Positions 1 through 9,152 of a DNA stretch of 64,000 nucleotides are shown here, one piece after another; position 1 is the stretch's first letter, and every line of letters starts with the position of its first letter. The notes beneath the pieces were generated by a model. The model had not been told where the DNA came from. It made no database searches and saw only the letters and a program-made list of their open reading frames with translations. Both the position numbers and the translations under genes were made by a program. Origin of the DNA: Flavobacteriaceae bacterium UBA1682 (GTDB lineage Bacteria > Bacteroidota > Bacteroidia > Flavobacteriales > Flavobacteriaceae); the NCBI GenBank assembly GCA_002320285.1, contig DCKE01000027.1:267264-331263 (forward strand), written 5' to 3'.

Positions 1-133
1 ATTCGTTGTTTGGGATTCGTTGTTCGAGATTCGTTGTTCGAGAGCTGATTACCGATGTAGATTATAAGGATTACTGATCACTGATCACTGATCACTGATC
101 ACTGATCACTGATCACGACTCACGACTCACGAA
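1..133. repeat. Heptanucleotide-period tandem repeat
   Basis: The first 133 bases divide into 19 consecutive heptads in one register. Positions 1-42 are three copies of a 14-base unit (ATTCGTT followed by GTTCGAG, or GTTTGGG in the first copy). Positions 43-70 are four degenerate heptads. Positions 71-133 read TTACTGA, then five TCACTGA, two TCACGAC and one TCACGAA. The array touches the terminator shared with rlmB and may continue beyond the window edge. It has no coding potential. Related heptads occur beside the carA and gltA terminators. Its function is unknown. Confidence 0.9.
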
Positions 134-171
134 AAAAGGGCTGTATCTTAATGCGACACAGCCCTTTTTTT
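132..171 (-). terminator. Intrinsic terminator downstream of rlmB (bidirectional)
   Basis: A 13-bp stem (132-144 with 158-170) has GGGCTGT/ACAGCCC at its core and is flanked by an A-run on the left and a T-run on the right, so it can work in both directions. It lies 13 bases beyond the rlmB stop codon. Confidence 0.85.
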
Positions 172-183
172 GAATTTCAAAAT

Positions 184-918
184 TTATCTTCTTTGACGAA
201 TGGCTTCATAAAGAAATGCGCCACAGGCAACAGATACATTTAGTGAAGCGATTGCGCTAGACATGGGTAGTTTAGCACTTTCATCTATTATTTTAAGCAC
301 AGAAGGGTTGATTCCGCGTTCTTCACTACCCATAACAATGGCTAAAGGCGTGTTTAATTCTACGTCGTAAATTTCTTTTTCAGCTTTTTCGGTAGCGCCT
401 ATTGTTTTAACACCTGAACTTTGTAGGTAAAAGATGGCGTCTTTGATGTGATCTACTTTACAGATTGGAATATTAAAAACGGCCCCTGCGGAAGTTTTAA
501 CCGTATCTCCGTTTACTGGAGCAGCTCCATTTTTTGAGATGATGATTCCATCGACACCGCAGCATGCAGCTGTACGAATGATGGCTCCGAAGTTACGAGC
601 ATCGGAAATTTGATCTAGAATCAAAAAGAGTGGATTCGGCTTGGCTTCTAAAACTCCTTCAATAAGAGGTTCTAGTCCAACAAAGCTAATCGGAGCAATT
701 GATGCAACGGCGCCTTGGTGGTTTTTAGGAGTTAAACGATTGAGTTTTTCAACCGGTACGTATGAAAAGTTGATGTTGTTTTTTCTCAAAGATTTAAGCA
801 AGTCACTCATTAGCTCTCCTTGAGCTTCTTTTTGAATAAAAACTTTATCGATGTCTTTTCCCGCTTCTACAGCTTCTAAAATGGCTCTAATACCAAATAT
901 TTGATTCTCTTTTTCCAT
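184..918 (-). CDS. rlmB: 23S rRNA (guanosine-2'-O-)-methyltransferase RlmB (SpoU/TrmH family)
   Basis: This is a SAM-dependent 2'-O-ribose methyltransferase of the SPOUT (trefoil-knot) class; RlmB methylates G2251 of 23S rRNA in the peptidyl-transferase P loop. The 244-residue length is normal. Residues 1-75 form the SpoU substrate-binding domain. The three SPOUT motifs are visible: motif 1 around DARNFGAIIRT (106-116), motif 2 VMGSEERG (195-202) and motif 3 LPMSSAIASLNVSVACG (217-233). It is a single gene that ends at a strong bidirectional hairpin. A tRNA Gm18 methylase of the same family is the main alternative, but the N-terminal domain favours RlmB. Confidence 0.9.
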   Translation of the reverse strand: MEKENQIFGIRAILEAVEAGKDIDKVFIQKEAQGELMSDLLKSLRKNNINFSYVPVEKLNRLTPKNHQGAVASIAPISFVGLEPLIEGVLEAKPNPLFLILDQISDARNFGAIIRTAACCGVDGIIISKNGAAPVNGDTVKTSAGAVFNIPICKVDHIKDAIFYLQSSGVKTIGATEKAEKEIYDVELNTPLAIVMGSEERGINPSVLKIIDESAKLPMSSAIASLNVSVACGAFLYEAIRQRR

Positions 919-1084
919 AGTGCAAATATATAAAAAAAACCAACGCTGTAGTGGTGCTTTGTAAAAGGATAATTGGAATCGATTTGGGGTATTTACTCTT
1001 GACTTATTTTAGGGATTAAAATATGGAAGAGGCTGCTGGGGAGCTGGCCTCTTCCTGACAAAAACATCCTTGATACTAACTAAT

Positions 1085-2521
1085 TCAATTCTTGTCCCAA
1101 AAGAGTTTGGTAGCCTGAGTATCACCGCCAATGGCGGTAGCTGCTTGGGCGTTATTTGCCTTGTTTAAATTTCTTTCTCGTACAGGGTAGGTATATCTGT
1201 TGGGGATTGGCAGTCCTGTTGCGGCGGCTATATTGAGTTGAGGAGCATCTAGTCTTCTATAGACGGTCCAGGCGTCCAGGCCTTTATTGTATAAGGCAAG
1301 GTAGTATTGCAAGCCAATTTTTTGTTTCCAAGTTCCTTCTGCAGTTTGGTAATTGACGCTGGTTTGAGCTAAATATTCGTCAGCTTCCACAGGGGTATTG
1401 CCCCAAAATTCAAACGAAGCTCTAATAGCGGATTCGTAGAGAGATTCCGCGCTTTGGCTGGTGTTGATTCCCCTTGCACTGGCTTCAGCAAGCATAAACA
1501 ATACTTCGGTATAGTCTAGCAATGTTCCGGGATAATTAGCCTGATGAAGGGTATTGGAGATTTGGGTGTGATTGGCATAAGAGGTAGCGCTTCCATATTC
1601 GCCGCCTAGGTATATTCCATCACCTAAGTTTTGTCTGAAATATTTCGCTCTTCTAGGGTCATTAAGTGTATTCATATAATCTACGATGGTGTTGGCTGCA
1701 ACAAAATCAGTTCGACCGCTTTGCACCAGGTCTACCCATAGCGGATTGGTGTATGGAATGGCTCCCGGATAATTTAAGGTAAAATTATCGGCTTGTGAGC
1801 TAAAAACACCTGTTGCTATGGCGTTATTAATCGTTGTATGTGCTATATCGGGGTCTACGTCTGCTAGGTTGAGTGCTAGTTTTAGTTGTAAGGACGCTCC
1901 GAATTTTTTCCATTTAGTAATATCACCGCGATATATGATGTCTTCGCTTAAAAAACTCTTTGCGGTAACATCGAGGTCGTTGGTTGCAGCAATGGCTCTT
2001 TTTATCAAATCGTCATAAATGGTTTTGGCGTCATCATATTTTGGTGCGGCTAACTCTGTTCCCAGTAGTGCTTCAGTGTAGGGAATATCGCCAAAAGTAT
2101 CGACTAGAGATTGCCAGGCTTGTATTTGTAGTAATTCGACAATGGCTATTTGATTTTTCTTATCCAGATCAGTAGGTCCAATCTCGTCGGGAATGGTTTT
2201 TTTGGCATCTTCTAAATCGTAGAGCACTCTGGTGTTGAGTTCATTCCAGAAACGGTCGTTAATAGCTCTGGTTTCTAGATCGTAATTGCTTTCTTGAGTA
2301 TAGGTGGTTTCGTTCCAGTATTGCGCTACCAATCTAAAAATATTATTATTGACATTGGTACTGTGTAAGCGTGCGGTATAGTTGGTTATGGCTGAGGTCA
2401 CCAAATAATCTGAGGGTACCTTTTCAGGTTTAACGTCGTCGTGATTTAAAGCGTCGTAGTGTTCATTGGAACAGGAAGACAAAATGCTTAGAAATAGTAA
2501 GCTTAATAGTATTTTTTTCAT
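1085..2521 (-). CDS. SusD/RagB-family nutrient-binding outer-membrane lipoprotein
   Basis: This is a surface lipoprotein that caps a SusC-type transporter and binds the nutrient before import. The N-terminus is a lipoprotein signal with the lipobox LSSC and Cys17 as the lipidation site. The body has SusD-like helical TPR features, including NQIAIVELLQIQAWQ and then LVDTFGDIPYTEAL (about 125-153), which resemble the SusD-like_2 group. The length of 478 residues is typical. It lies 11 bases downstream of the SusC gene, so the two form an operon. No glycoside hydrolase, sulfatase or peptidase gene adjoins the pair, so the substrate cannot be inferred. Confidence 0.9.
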   Translation of the reverse strand: MKKILLSLLFLSILSSCSNEHYDALNHDDVKPEKVPSDYLVTSAITNYTARLHSTNVNNNIFRLVAQYWNETTYTQESNYDLETRAINDRFWNELNTRVLYDLEDAKKTIPDEIGPTDLDKKNQIAIVELLQIQAWQSLVDTFGDIPYTEALLGTELAAPKYDDAKTIYDDLIKRAIAATNDLDVTAKSFLSEDIIYRGDITKWKKFGASLQLKLALNLADVDPDIAHTTINNAIATGVFSSQADNFTLNYPGAIPYTNPLWVDLVQSGRTDFVAANTIVDYMNTLNDPRRAKYFRQNLGDGIYLGGEYGSATSYANHTQISNTLHQANYPGTLLDYTEVLFMLAEASARGINTSQSAESLYESAIRASFEFWGNTPVEADEYLAQTSVNYQTAEGTWKQKIGLQYYLALYNKGLDAWTVYRRLDAPQLNIAAATGLPIPNRYTYPVRERNLNKANNAQAATAIGGDTQATKLFWDKN

Positions 2522-2532
2522 CTTTTAGGGTA

Positions 2533-5500
2533 TTAGAATTGAACTTTTAAACTGGCTCCAATTTCTCTAATAGTTGGATGGGCTCCAGATTGATAGCCTT
2601 GAATATTTCCGGAACTTAAACCGGCTTCCGGGTCGGCGTAGGGGATGTTTTTGTGAATAATCCATAGATTTCTACCGATAGCGGATATCGTCAGTTTTTT
2701 TATAAAAATATTCTCTATCAATTTTTGTGGAAAATCATAGGATAGGGTAACATTTCTTAATTTCACATAAGAAGCGTCGTAGACGTGTGCTTGCCTAGGA
2801 GCCGTGTTGCTTAGGTATCCCCACGGATTATTGGTTCCGTCGCCTCGGTCGGCACGCACGCGAATATCATTAGGTGTTCCGTCTTCTTTGACTCCTTGGA
2901 GGATTACTCCCCCGCCTTGTTCCAAACTATTTCGCACTGGATTCCCGAGGTCGTTTAATCCGGAGGTGAAATTGTCATAAAGTCCCGTTGTAAAACCGTA
3001 GTAGGTATCTAACGAGAAAATATTGCCTCCTTTTTGCAGGTCGACCAAGAAGCTTAGATGGAGATTTTTATAGCTAATGGAATTTCTAATTCCACCATTC
3101 CAATCGGGGTTCATATTTCCGATAACAGTAGTTGTCGGGCTGTGTAGGTATTGTCCGTTTTGTCCGACAACACGATCACCGTTGTCGTTGTAAACATAGC
3201 CGGTTCCGCGGATAACACCGTAGGGTTCTCCAGTTTGAGCTCCAATCGATATGCCGCCTTGAACGCTAGCGAGCTGTAAGTAACTGCCGATACCTTCGGC
3301 TAGTGCTAAAACTTCGTTTCTGTTTCGGGCAAAATTCAGTCCGATTTTCCAATTAAAATTCGTTGTTCGAATAGGTGTAATATTAAGATTGGCTTCGATC
3401 CCTTTGTTGACCATATCACCTGCATTCATCCAAACAGCTAAGGCGCCAGACGAACTCGATACATCTACGGGAGTGATCAAGTCTTTAGTAGTTCGATTGT
3501 AATAGGAGAGCTCTAGTGATAAGCGGTTATTCCAAGTGGCCATTTCTGCTCCGAACTCATATTCATTCATCATTTCTGGTCGTAGTGCCTTATTGAGAAA
3601 AGTGTTGGGGTTTCTGGCGGAATAGGCATCGTCGAAAGAAGCATTTAAGGTATAGGTATTGTGTAGATTAAATAAATCGGTATCGTTTCCAACTTGAGCA
3701 TAATTGGCTCGTAATTTTCCAAAATTGATAAAGGAGCTATCGAATAACTCTGAGAATATAAAACTTCCTGAAACGGAAGGGTACCAATAGCGGTTTTGTA
3801 CTTCGCTGGATAGCGAAGATGAACGGTCAGTTCTAATACTACCGTCCAAGTAGAGCAGGTGATATAGTCCGATACTTGCACGGGCATATAGTCCATCCAC
3901 CTTCTTTGTACCTCTATATTGCACGATATCGTCGGGGGTTAGGGGATTGATTGAATTGGCCAAGCTGTAGATTTCAGGGAGTTTTAGCCCACCGTTGGTT
4001 TTTTGATTATTGCGATCAATTTGTTCAACTCTTAGGTTCCAGCCTAAATTCGCATCCAGTGTAATGTCTTCATTGAGGTCTTTTTTAACATTGACAATCA
4101 AGTCGTAGTTGTTTTCTGATACGGATTGCTTAAACAAGGTATATTCACCAAAACTACCTGCGGAGCCTATAGCGGTTCGGCCCTCGCGCGTTTCATCATA
4201 ATTGTCAAAGGTATATCTAGCGATGATATGGATCCACGGGTTCCAAGCATAGTTTAAATCGATGTTTCCGGTATAGCGATTTCTAGAATCGGTTTGGAAA
4301 TTTTTGTATCGGGTAAAATAGAAGTTATCGGTATAAACGGGTTTGGTATTTTCGGTATCATAGATGTTCCAACTCGCATTGCTGTGATTGGTGGCGAAAT
4401 AGGCTTCCTTTTGCTCCTTCATATCGACATTAGTTTGCCACCATTGGCGAAAACCCTGCATGGGATTAAGCCCGTCGTAACCCGTTCCAACTCTTCCTAA
4501 TCCACTGGTGTTGGTATAGGTTATGTTTGCCGACGAGCGCAACTTCTCACTAATGTGGTGGCTTGCACTTAGATTAAGACTATTTCTTTTTAGTCTGCTG
4601 TTTACGAGATTGCCTTCCGTGGTATTGTTGGTGAGTCCCAAGCGATAAGAACTCTTGTCGGTGTTGCCGGAAATAGCTAGGGAGTTGACGTAGATTTGAG
4701 AGGTTCCCCAAACGGAATTGGGATCGTTTTTAGCGGCTACCCACGGGGTTGTTTTTCCATACGTGGACATACCGGGAAAGAAGGCATTCCATTGATATAC
4801 CATTAAGTTAGGATCGAAGGCAGCGCCAAACGAGGCGTCTTCGCCAAATTGCACCACATAGTCTGGAATACCATCACCATTGATGTCTTCGCCGGTAAAA
4901 TAAGGATTATTCGGGTTGGGATTTTCGTTTGGAGATAAGGGACGGTATCCCGCGCCATATTTCTTTTGGTATTGAGGTAGGGTTTGTTTGTCTGCGGTTC
5001 CGATCATGAGGGAGGAGTTGAACTCGACGGCTGTTCCTTTATTCTTATGATCAGATCCTTTTTTGGTTGTTATCATGATCACGCCGTTTTGTCCTCTTGA
5101 TCCATAAAGGGCTGTAGCTGCAGCGCCTTTTAAAACGTTCAAGGTAGCTATGTCATCGGGGTTAATATCTGAAGCGGCATTTCCATAATCATAACCCCCG
5201 CGACCCGTTGTTTGTGCAACGCTATTGTAGGTCTTGTTGTTGATGGGGATTCCGTCAATAACTACAAGAGCCTGGTTGTTTCCCGTCAGTGAACTAAAGC
5301 CTCGTATAATCATATTGCTCGAGCCTCCCATGGTCCCGGAGGACTTAATAGATAACCCTGCAATTTCGCCATATAAGGCATCGGCAAAGTTTCTTACAGG
5401 TGTTTCGGACAGGGTTTCTCCCGTGATTTGTTGGGTGGAATAGCCCAGGGATTTTTTCTCTCGAGTGATGCCTAACGCGGTAACTACTACTCCTTCGAGT

Positions 5501-5796
5501 TGAATCAAATCCTCTTCTAAAGTGACATCGAGTCGGGCTGCGGTGATTCGGTGCTCTTGGGTTTTCATTCCTAGGAAGTTAAATTCAAAATGGGCTCCGA
5601 GTTGACCTTTTAATGTGTAGGTGCCATCTAAGTCGGTTTGAGTTGCAGTTTGGGATTGTTTGTTTTGTACTGTAACTCCGGGAAGAGGAAACCCATGGGG
5701 GTCTTTTACCGTTCCTGAAACGCTAATTTCTTGGGCTTGAATAGTTGTAACAGTCGCGAGTACCACTATCCAGATATAAAATAATTCTTTTTTCAT
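2533..5796 (-). CDS. SusC/RagA-family TonB-linked outer-membrane transporter
   Basis: This is a TonB-dependent importer that takes up a large nutrient with its SusD partner. It has a signal peptide (about 1-21), a carboxypeptidase-regulatory-like domain (about 22-110, with GTVKDPHGFPLPGVTV), a plug domain with the SusC signatures MIIRGFSSLTG and ALYGSRGQNGVIMITTKKG, and a long 22-strand-type barrel ending IGASLKVQF. The length of 1087 residues is usual. The gene begins the susC-susD operon, and the 667 bases upstream hold no recognisable promoter in its direction. There is no adjacent anti-sigma/ECF pair and no sign of truncation. Confidence 0.95.
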   Translation of the reverse strand: MKKELFYIWIVVLATVTTIQAQEISVSGTVKDPHGFPLPGVTVQNKQSQTATQTDLDGTYTLKGQLGAHFEFNFLGMKTQEHRITAARLDVTLEEDLIQLEGVVVTALGITREKKSLGYSTQQITGETLSETPVRNFADALYGEIAGLSIKSSGTMGGSSNMIIRGFSSLTGNNQALVVIDGIPINNKTYNSVAQTTGRGGYDYGNAASDINPDDIATLNVLKGAAATALYGSRGQNGVIMITTKKGSDHKNKGTAVEFNSSLMIGTADKQTLPQYQKKYGAGYRPLSPNENPNPNNPYFTGEDINGDGIPDYVVQFGEDASFGAAFDPNLMVYQWNAFFPGMSTYGKTTPWVAAKNDPNSVWGTSQIYVNSLAISGNTDKSSYRLGLTNNTTEGNLVNSRLKRNSLNLSASHHISEKLRSSANITYTNTSGLGRVGTGYDGLNPMQGFRQWWQTNVDMKEQKEAYFATNHSNASWNIYDTENTKPVYTDNFYFTRYKNFQTDSRNRYTGNIDLNYAWNPWIHIIARYTFDNYDETREGRTAIGSAGSFGEYTLFKQSVSENNYDLIVNVKKDLNEDITLDANLGWNLRVEQIDRNNQKTNGGLKLPEIYSLANSINPLTPDDIVQYRGTKKVDGLYARASIGLYHLLYLDGSIRTDRSSSLSSEVQNRYWYPSVSGSFIFSELFDSSFINFGKLRANYAQVGNDTDLFNLHNTYTLNASFDDAYSARNPNTFLNKALRPEMMNEYEFGAEMATWNNRLSLELSYYNRTTKDLITPVDVSSSSGALAVWMNAGDMVNKGIEANLNITPIRTTNFNWKIGLNFARNRNEVLALAEGIGSYLQLASVQGGISIGAQTGEPYGVIRGTGYVYNDNGDRVVGQNGQYLHSPTTTVIGNMNPDWNGGIRNSISYKNLHLSFLVDLQKGGNIFSLDTYYGFTTGLYDNFTSGLNDLGNPVRNSLEQGGGVILQGVKEDGTPNDIRVRADRGDGTNNPWGYLSNTAPRQAHVYDASYVKLRNVTLSYDFPQKLIENIFIKKLTISAIGRNLWIIHKNIPYADPEAGLSSGNIQGYQSGAHPTIREIGASLKVQF

Positions 5797-6463
5797 AATC
5801 TATGGGTTGTTTGAAAAGCATAGCTTAAAAAATGAAAATCTTTTTGACTTTAAAATATGCTTTTAACGGTTTTTTTTATACATTTTTTATTGGGTAAGTC
5901 GTTTAAGATGGAAAGCGTTTTTATTTTTATTAAATATGTAATTTAAATTTGCGTTATAATTAAGTCAGATTTTAAAATGGGCGATAATATTCCGTGAGGT
6001 GACGGTTTGATGCGGTTAATTTTTAATATCTTTGTTAATTGTATTTGATTATCAGTTTTAGCAATAGTCGATGCTAAGCCCATAATGAACGGTTTAGGGC
6101 TAAGTGGTTGACTGTTGTTGGTATACTGCTCCTTGTGTTTTAAAGGAATAAGGGGGGCTTTGTGATGCGTGAAACACGCCTTAAAGAGTGATCATTGATT
6201 ATGATGGCGATCATAGGGTGGTATGATGGTAATTTAGGCCGTGATACCGAAATTTATGAGTATTAGCTTTGTGAATTTTGTTAGAACTCTTTAAAATTTT
6301 AAGCCTCTCGATTAGGGATTTTTTTGATTTCAGCTCATAGTTAGTTTTTTTGATTTATTAGTTAACTTTTGATGGATTTGATGAATTAAATCCAGTTCTA
6401 CATCGGTTTATATAAATATTCAGTACCAAATATAAACGATATTTCTCGATTAAAAAAAATAAT
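5797..6463. other. 667-base gene-free region between divergent susC and an HTH gene
   Basis: No ORF of useful length is present. On the plus strand there is a promoter-like pair at 6007-6034, far (430 bases) from the next start codon. Downstream of it are an AGCCC/GGGCT inverted repeat (about 6076-6101) and other short inverted repeats around 6170-6240. A second -7-like match (TAAATTTG) is at 5944-5951. The space could hold a non-coding RNA or a long leader. No SusC-directed promoter was recognised. Confidence 0.4.
6007..6034 (+). promoter_or_regulatory. Candidate Bacteroidota promoter (TTG-N17-TATCTTTG)
   Basis: TTG at 6007-6009 is followed 17 bases later by TATCTTTG at 6027-6034, a perfect TAnnTTTG -7 element. 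The first downstream start codon is at 6464, so any transcript would carry a leader of more than 400 bases or would be a separate RNA. Confidence 0.4.
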
Positions 6464-6892
6464 ATGCAAGAAAAATCGATTATAAAGCAAAATATTTTGA
6501 CTTATCTAAGATATAAGGGGCTTACGCTGTATAAGTTTTATAAGGATACGGGTATAACTCGCGGTGTTTTAACACAGAATAACGGCATGAGTGAGGATAA
6601 TACAACGAGATTTCTCGATTATTTTACCGAAGTAAGTCCGGAATGGTTGCTTACGGGTAAAGGGTCGATGTTGAGGGCTGTTGTTGTCGATCAGCATGTT
6701 GTTGTTGAAGAGTCGGACTCAGCTGTGGGAATGCAATTGCGCTTTTTGCAAGAAAGCAACGACTTGTTGCGTGCTAAGGTCTTGTTGTTGGAGGAGAATA
6801 GGTTGTTGTTGCTTCGCGAAATCACTCGTTTAGGCGGTGATATGGAAGTGGTTTTGAGTAAAGCGGAATGGTCTGTTAAGACGTCGGATTGA
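6464..6892 (+). CDS. Small HTH (phage-repressor/XRE-like) DNA-binding protein
   Basis: The protein has 142 residues. Residues 1-70 look like a CI/XRE-type helix-turn-helix module: ILTYLRYKGLTLYKFYK, a turn, then TGITRGVLTQNNGMSEDNTT, ending in the common flavobacterial phrase SPEWLLTGKGSML. The rest is a Leu/Glu-rich predicted coiled coil (about 88-130) that probably dimerises. It has no protease domain. It is a likely local transcription regulator with an unknown target. It is convergent with the next gene, with only 5 bases between the stop codons, so there is no room for a hairpin terminator. Confidence 0.7.
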   Translation: MQEKSIIKQNILTYLRYKGLTLYKFYKDTGITRGVLTQNNGMSEDNTTRFLDYFTEVSPEWLLTGKGSMLRAVVVDQHVVVEESDSAVGMQLRFLQESNDLLRAKVLLLEENRLLLLREITRLGGDMEVVLSKAEWSVKTSD

Positions 6893-6897
6893 ATCCG

Positions 6898-8556
6898 TTA
6901 AAACGCTGTTGAGAAAGTAATGTGTACCATGGAATTTTTTAATTCTACTTCTTGTTTGCCGGTGTTTCCATTGGCGTAAATCAAATTTAATTTTCCGTTT
7001 TTAGTCAAGATTCCAAAACCAAAGCCGAAGGAATAGAGGTTTTCTTTTGTGCTGGTGGTTTTGTCTTCGATAAGTCCGTAGTCTAATATGCTATTGGCAT
7101 ATAGAGTGGGAGTTAGTTTGTACCGATACTCTGTACTCAAAGTTGAAAGGAAGTTGCCTTGTAGACTGTTTTCTTGGAAACCTCTAATGGAATGATGGCC
7201 GCCAAAGCGCATCAATTCATTGGTGATGTAGTTTTTGCTAAATAGTGAATACAGGTGTAGGTGTGTATAAAGGCTGTTGCGTTGGTTGAATTTAAAATTG
7301 TTTGTTGCGTTAATTTCTAAGAATTTTTGTGAATCATCTGTTTTTTCCAAAGTTCTTTTTCCGGTTCCTATACGGGTAAAGACGATGGTTTTTTCTGGAA
7401 ATAGTAGGTCGTCAGGGCTTCGGCGTTTGTACTCGTAGCTGATGGTGTAAAATCGATTGTCAAAACTTTGGATCAGGCTGCTGTTTTCCGGTGTTGCGGA
7501 AGTTGTGGTTTGGTAGCCGATGTAAACTTTGCTGAAATAGGATAAATAATAAGCAAGATTTAGGTCTATTTTAGTGTTTTGATAAGTACTGTCCTGTTTG
7601 AAAATTTCTATTTTACCTTTGATGCCCAGTGGTGATTTAAATAAATAGGGGATTTCTGTTCCCAGGTCGAAATTGGTTTGTTTGTTTCCGTCGTTTTTCC
7701 ATTCGAGGTGAAATTCTTCACCGTAATTTATAATATTTATCAGATTGAGGTTTAGGTATCCATTCAATTTTAGCTTTCCGTCTTCGTCATTGTTGAAGCC
7801 AATTATGCCATCAAATTTACTGTTGTTGAAGCGCTCTATATATAGGTATACTTTTGTGCTATCTGTTGTAAAGAGTATTTCTGGTGTTTTTTGTTGTTTG
7901 ATAAAAGGTAGGAGTTTGAGTTGGCTATCAATTTCTTCGATAAGATTGTTGGTTAATGCTTGGTTCTTTTTGTGTTTGAGGGTGTTTTGAATCAGTTGCT
8001 TTGGGATCTTTGATGTGGATGTGATTTCAATCTTATCTAATTTTCTCCTTTTGTCCAGGTTAATCTGTACATGAGCTTGGAATTGCGTTGCGTTTATTCG
8101 GTGTTTTGTCAGTTGGATAGTGCTGGTTCCATAGCCTAAATTTTCCATTTTGTTGCTTAGGCTTTGTAGTGTGGGTTGAGTTTGGTTGAAAGCGATGATT
8201 AGAGAGTCGTTTTTAAGTTCTAGTAATTCTTTTACTGTGGGGTCAAGGTCTGTGAATACGATCTTGGTTTGTTTGATTTGTTGTTCGAGTTGGTAGTTAA
8301 AATGAACTTGGTGGGTGTTTTCTTGAATAAGTTGTTGTTTGTGGAGTGCGAGAAAACCGATAAGATTTAATTTTTCTTCAAGTTTGTTTAGTGTTTGGTT
8401 GATCGATTGGAAATTGTCGTGTTTAGTCGAGTATCCGATGCTGTCGATAATGGACGTTTCTGCGGGTGTGCTGCCAGTTATTTTGAGAGTGCTGTTTTGT
8501 GCATATATAAATAAGGAGTGAAAAAACACGACTAATATTAAGATGATTTTTTTCAA
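6898..8556 (-). CDS. BamA/TamA-type (surface antigen D15) outer-membrane barrel protein
   Basis: This 552-residue Omp85-superfamily protein has a signal peptide (about 1-20), a periplasmic part with POTRA-like segments (about 30-235) and a C-terminal 16-strand-type barrel. The barrel carries the family motif around FGGHHSIRGFQENSLQG, which contains the conserved RGF of loop 6, and ends in an aromatic residue (TFSTAF). It is much shorter than BamA (about 850 residues), so it is a TamA-like or accessory Omp85 protein rather than the essential BamA. The start codon is TTG (8554-8556); no in-frame ATG lies just upstream, and the signal peptide fits this start. Substrate and partners are unknown. 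Confidence 0.8.
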   Translation of the reverse strand: MKKIILILVVFFHSLFIYAQNSTLKITGSTPAETSIIDSIGYSTKHDNFQSINQTLNKLEEKLNLIGFLALHKQQLIQENTHQVHFNYQLEQQIKQTKIVFTDLDPTVKELLELKNDSLIIAFNQTQPTLQSLSNKMENLGYGTSTIQLTKHRINATQFQAHVQINLDKRRKLDKIEITSTSKIPKQLIQNTLKHKKNQALTNNLIEEIDSQLKLLPFIKQQKTPEILFTTDSTKVYLYIERFNNSKFDGIIGFNNDEDGKLKLNGYLNLNLINIINYGEEFHLEWKNDGNKQTNFDLGTEIPYLFKSPLGIKGKIEIFKQDSTYQNTKIDLNLAYYLSYFSKVYIGYQTTTSATPENSSLIQSFDNRFYTISYEYKRRSPDDLLFPEKTIVFTRIGTGKRTLEKTDDSQKFLEINATNNFKFNQRNSLYTHLHLYSLFSKNYITNELMRFGGHHSIRGFQENSLQGNFLSTLSTEYRYKLTPTLYANSILDYGLIEDKTTSTKENLYSFGFGFGILTKNGKLNLIYANGNTGKQEVELKNSMVHITFSTAF

Positions 8557-8659
8557 GACAAGGAAAGATTTGATGTAAAGTAATGTAAAATAAATAAAAG
8601 CGGCAACAGCTAAAAGACATATTATTTTTCAATTCGATTGAAAATTAATGTTTTGAGTG

Positions 8660-8690
8660 TTGTATATAAAAAATAAACTTCATACATTTG
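8660..8690 (+). promoter_or_regulatory. Promoter of the ribosomal-protein superoperon
   Basis: TTG at 8660-8662 and TACATTTG at 8683-8690 are separated by 20 bases, a very good match to the Bacteroidota -33/-7 consensus. The leader to the rpsL start is about 50 bases. This is the best promoter for the genes that follow. Confidence 0.8.
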
Positions 8691-8745
8691 CAACCCCGTA
8701 TAAAGTGCGGAGTTAATAGATAGTAGATAATTATTAATAAACATT

Positions 8746-9126
8746 ATGCCAACAATTCAACAATTAGTAAGAACAGGGAGAACCCAGATGACTAAGAAGA
8801 GTAAATCGGTTGCTTTGGATTCATGTCCTCAAAGAAGAGGGGTTTGTACGCGTGTTTATACCACTACACCAAAAAAACCAAACTCTGCAATGCGTAAAGT
8901 TGCAAGGGTTCGTTTAACAAATGGTAATGAGGTAAACGCTTATATTCCAGGAGAAGGACACAATCTACAAGAGCACTCGATAGTATTAGTTAGAGGTGGA
9001 AGAGTAAAAGATTTGCCAGGGGTTAGATATCACATCGTACGTGGAGCTCTTGATACTGCCGGAGTAAGCGGTAGAACTCAAAGAAGATCTAAATACGGAG
9101 CGAAACGCCCTAAAGACAAAAAGTAA
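8746..9126 (+). CDS. rpsL: 30S ribosomal protein S12
   Basis: S12 lies at the decoding centre and helps control accuracy. The 126-residue sequence contains the conserved TTTPKKPNSA (Lys43 and Lys44 counting the initiator Met) and GGRVKDLPGVRYH (Lys88). All three lysines linked to streptomycin resistance when mutated are wild type. It is the first gene of the block, 56 bases after a strong promoter, and rpsG follows after 26 bases. Confidence 0.98.
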   Translation: MPTIQQLVRTGRTQMTKKSKSVALDSCPQRRGVCTRVYTTTPKKPNSAMRKVARVRLTNGNEVNAYIPGEGHNLQEHSIVLVRGGRVKDLPGVRYHIVRGALDTAGVSGRTQRRSKYGAKRPKDKK

Positions 9127-9152
9127 TCGTTTAAAACGTTTAAGACAAAGAC

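Noticed and set aside
1..133. CRISPR array at the window start
   Set aside because: The repeats are head-to-tail heptads without unique spacers; no cas gene is present.
5797..6463. tRNA or 6S RNA in the gap
   Set aside because: No cloverleaf or recognisable 6S bubble could be drawn by eye; a covariance-model search would be needed.
6464..8556. Operator-sharing between the HTH gene and the Omp85-type gene
   Set aside because: They are convergent and separated by 5 bases, so they do not share a promoter region.
8746..9126. Streptomycin-resistance change in S12
   Set aside because: Lys43, Lys44 and Lys88 (with Met counted) are all present as in sensitive bacteria.
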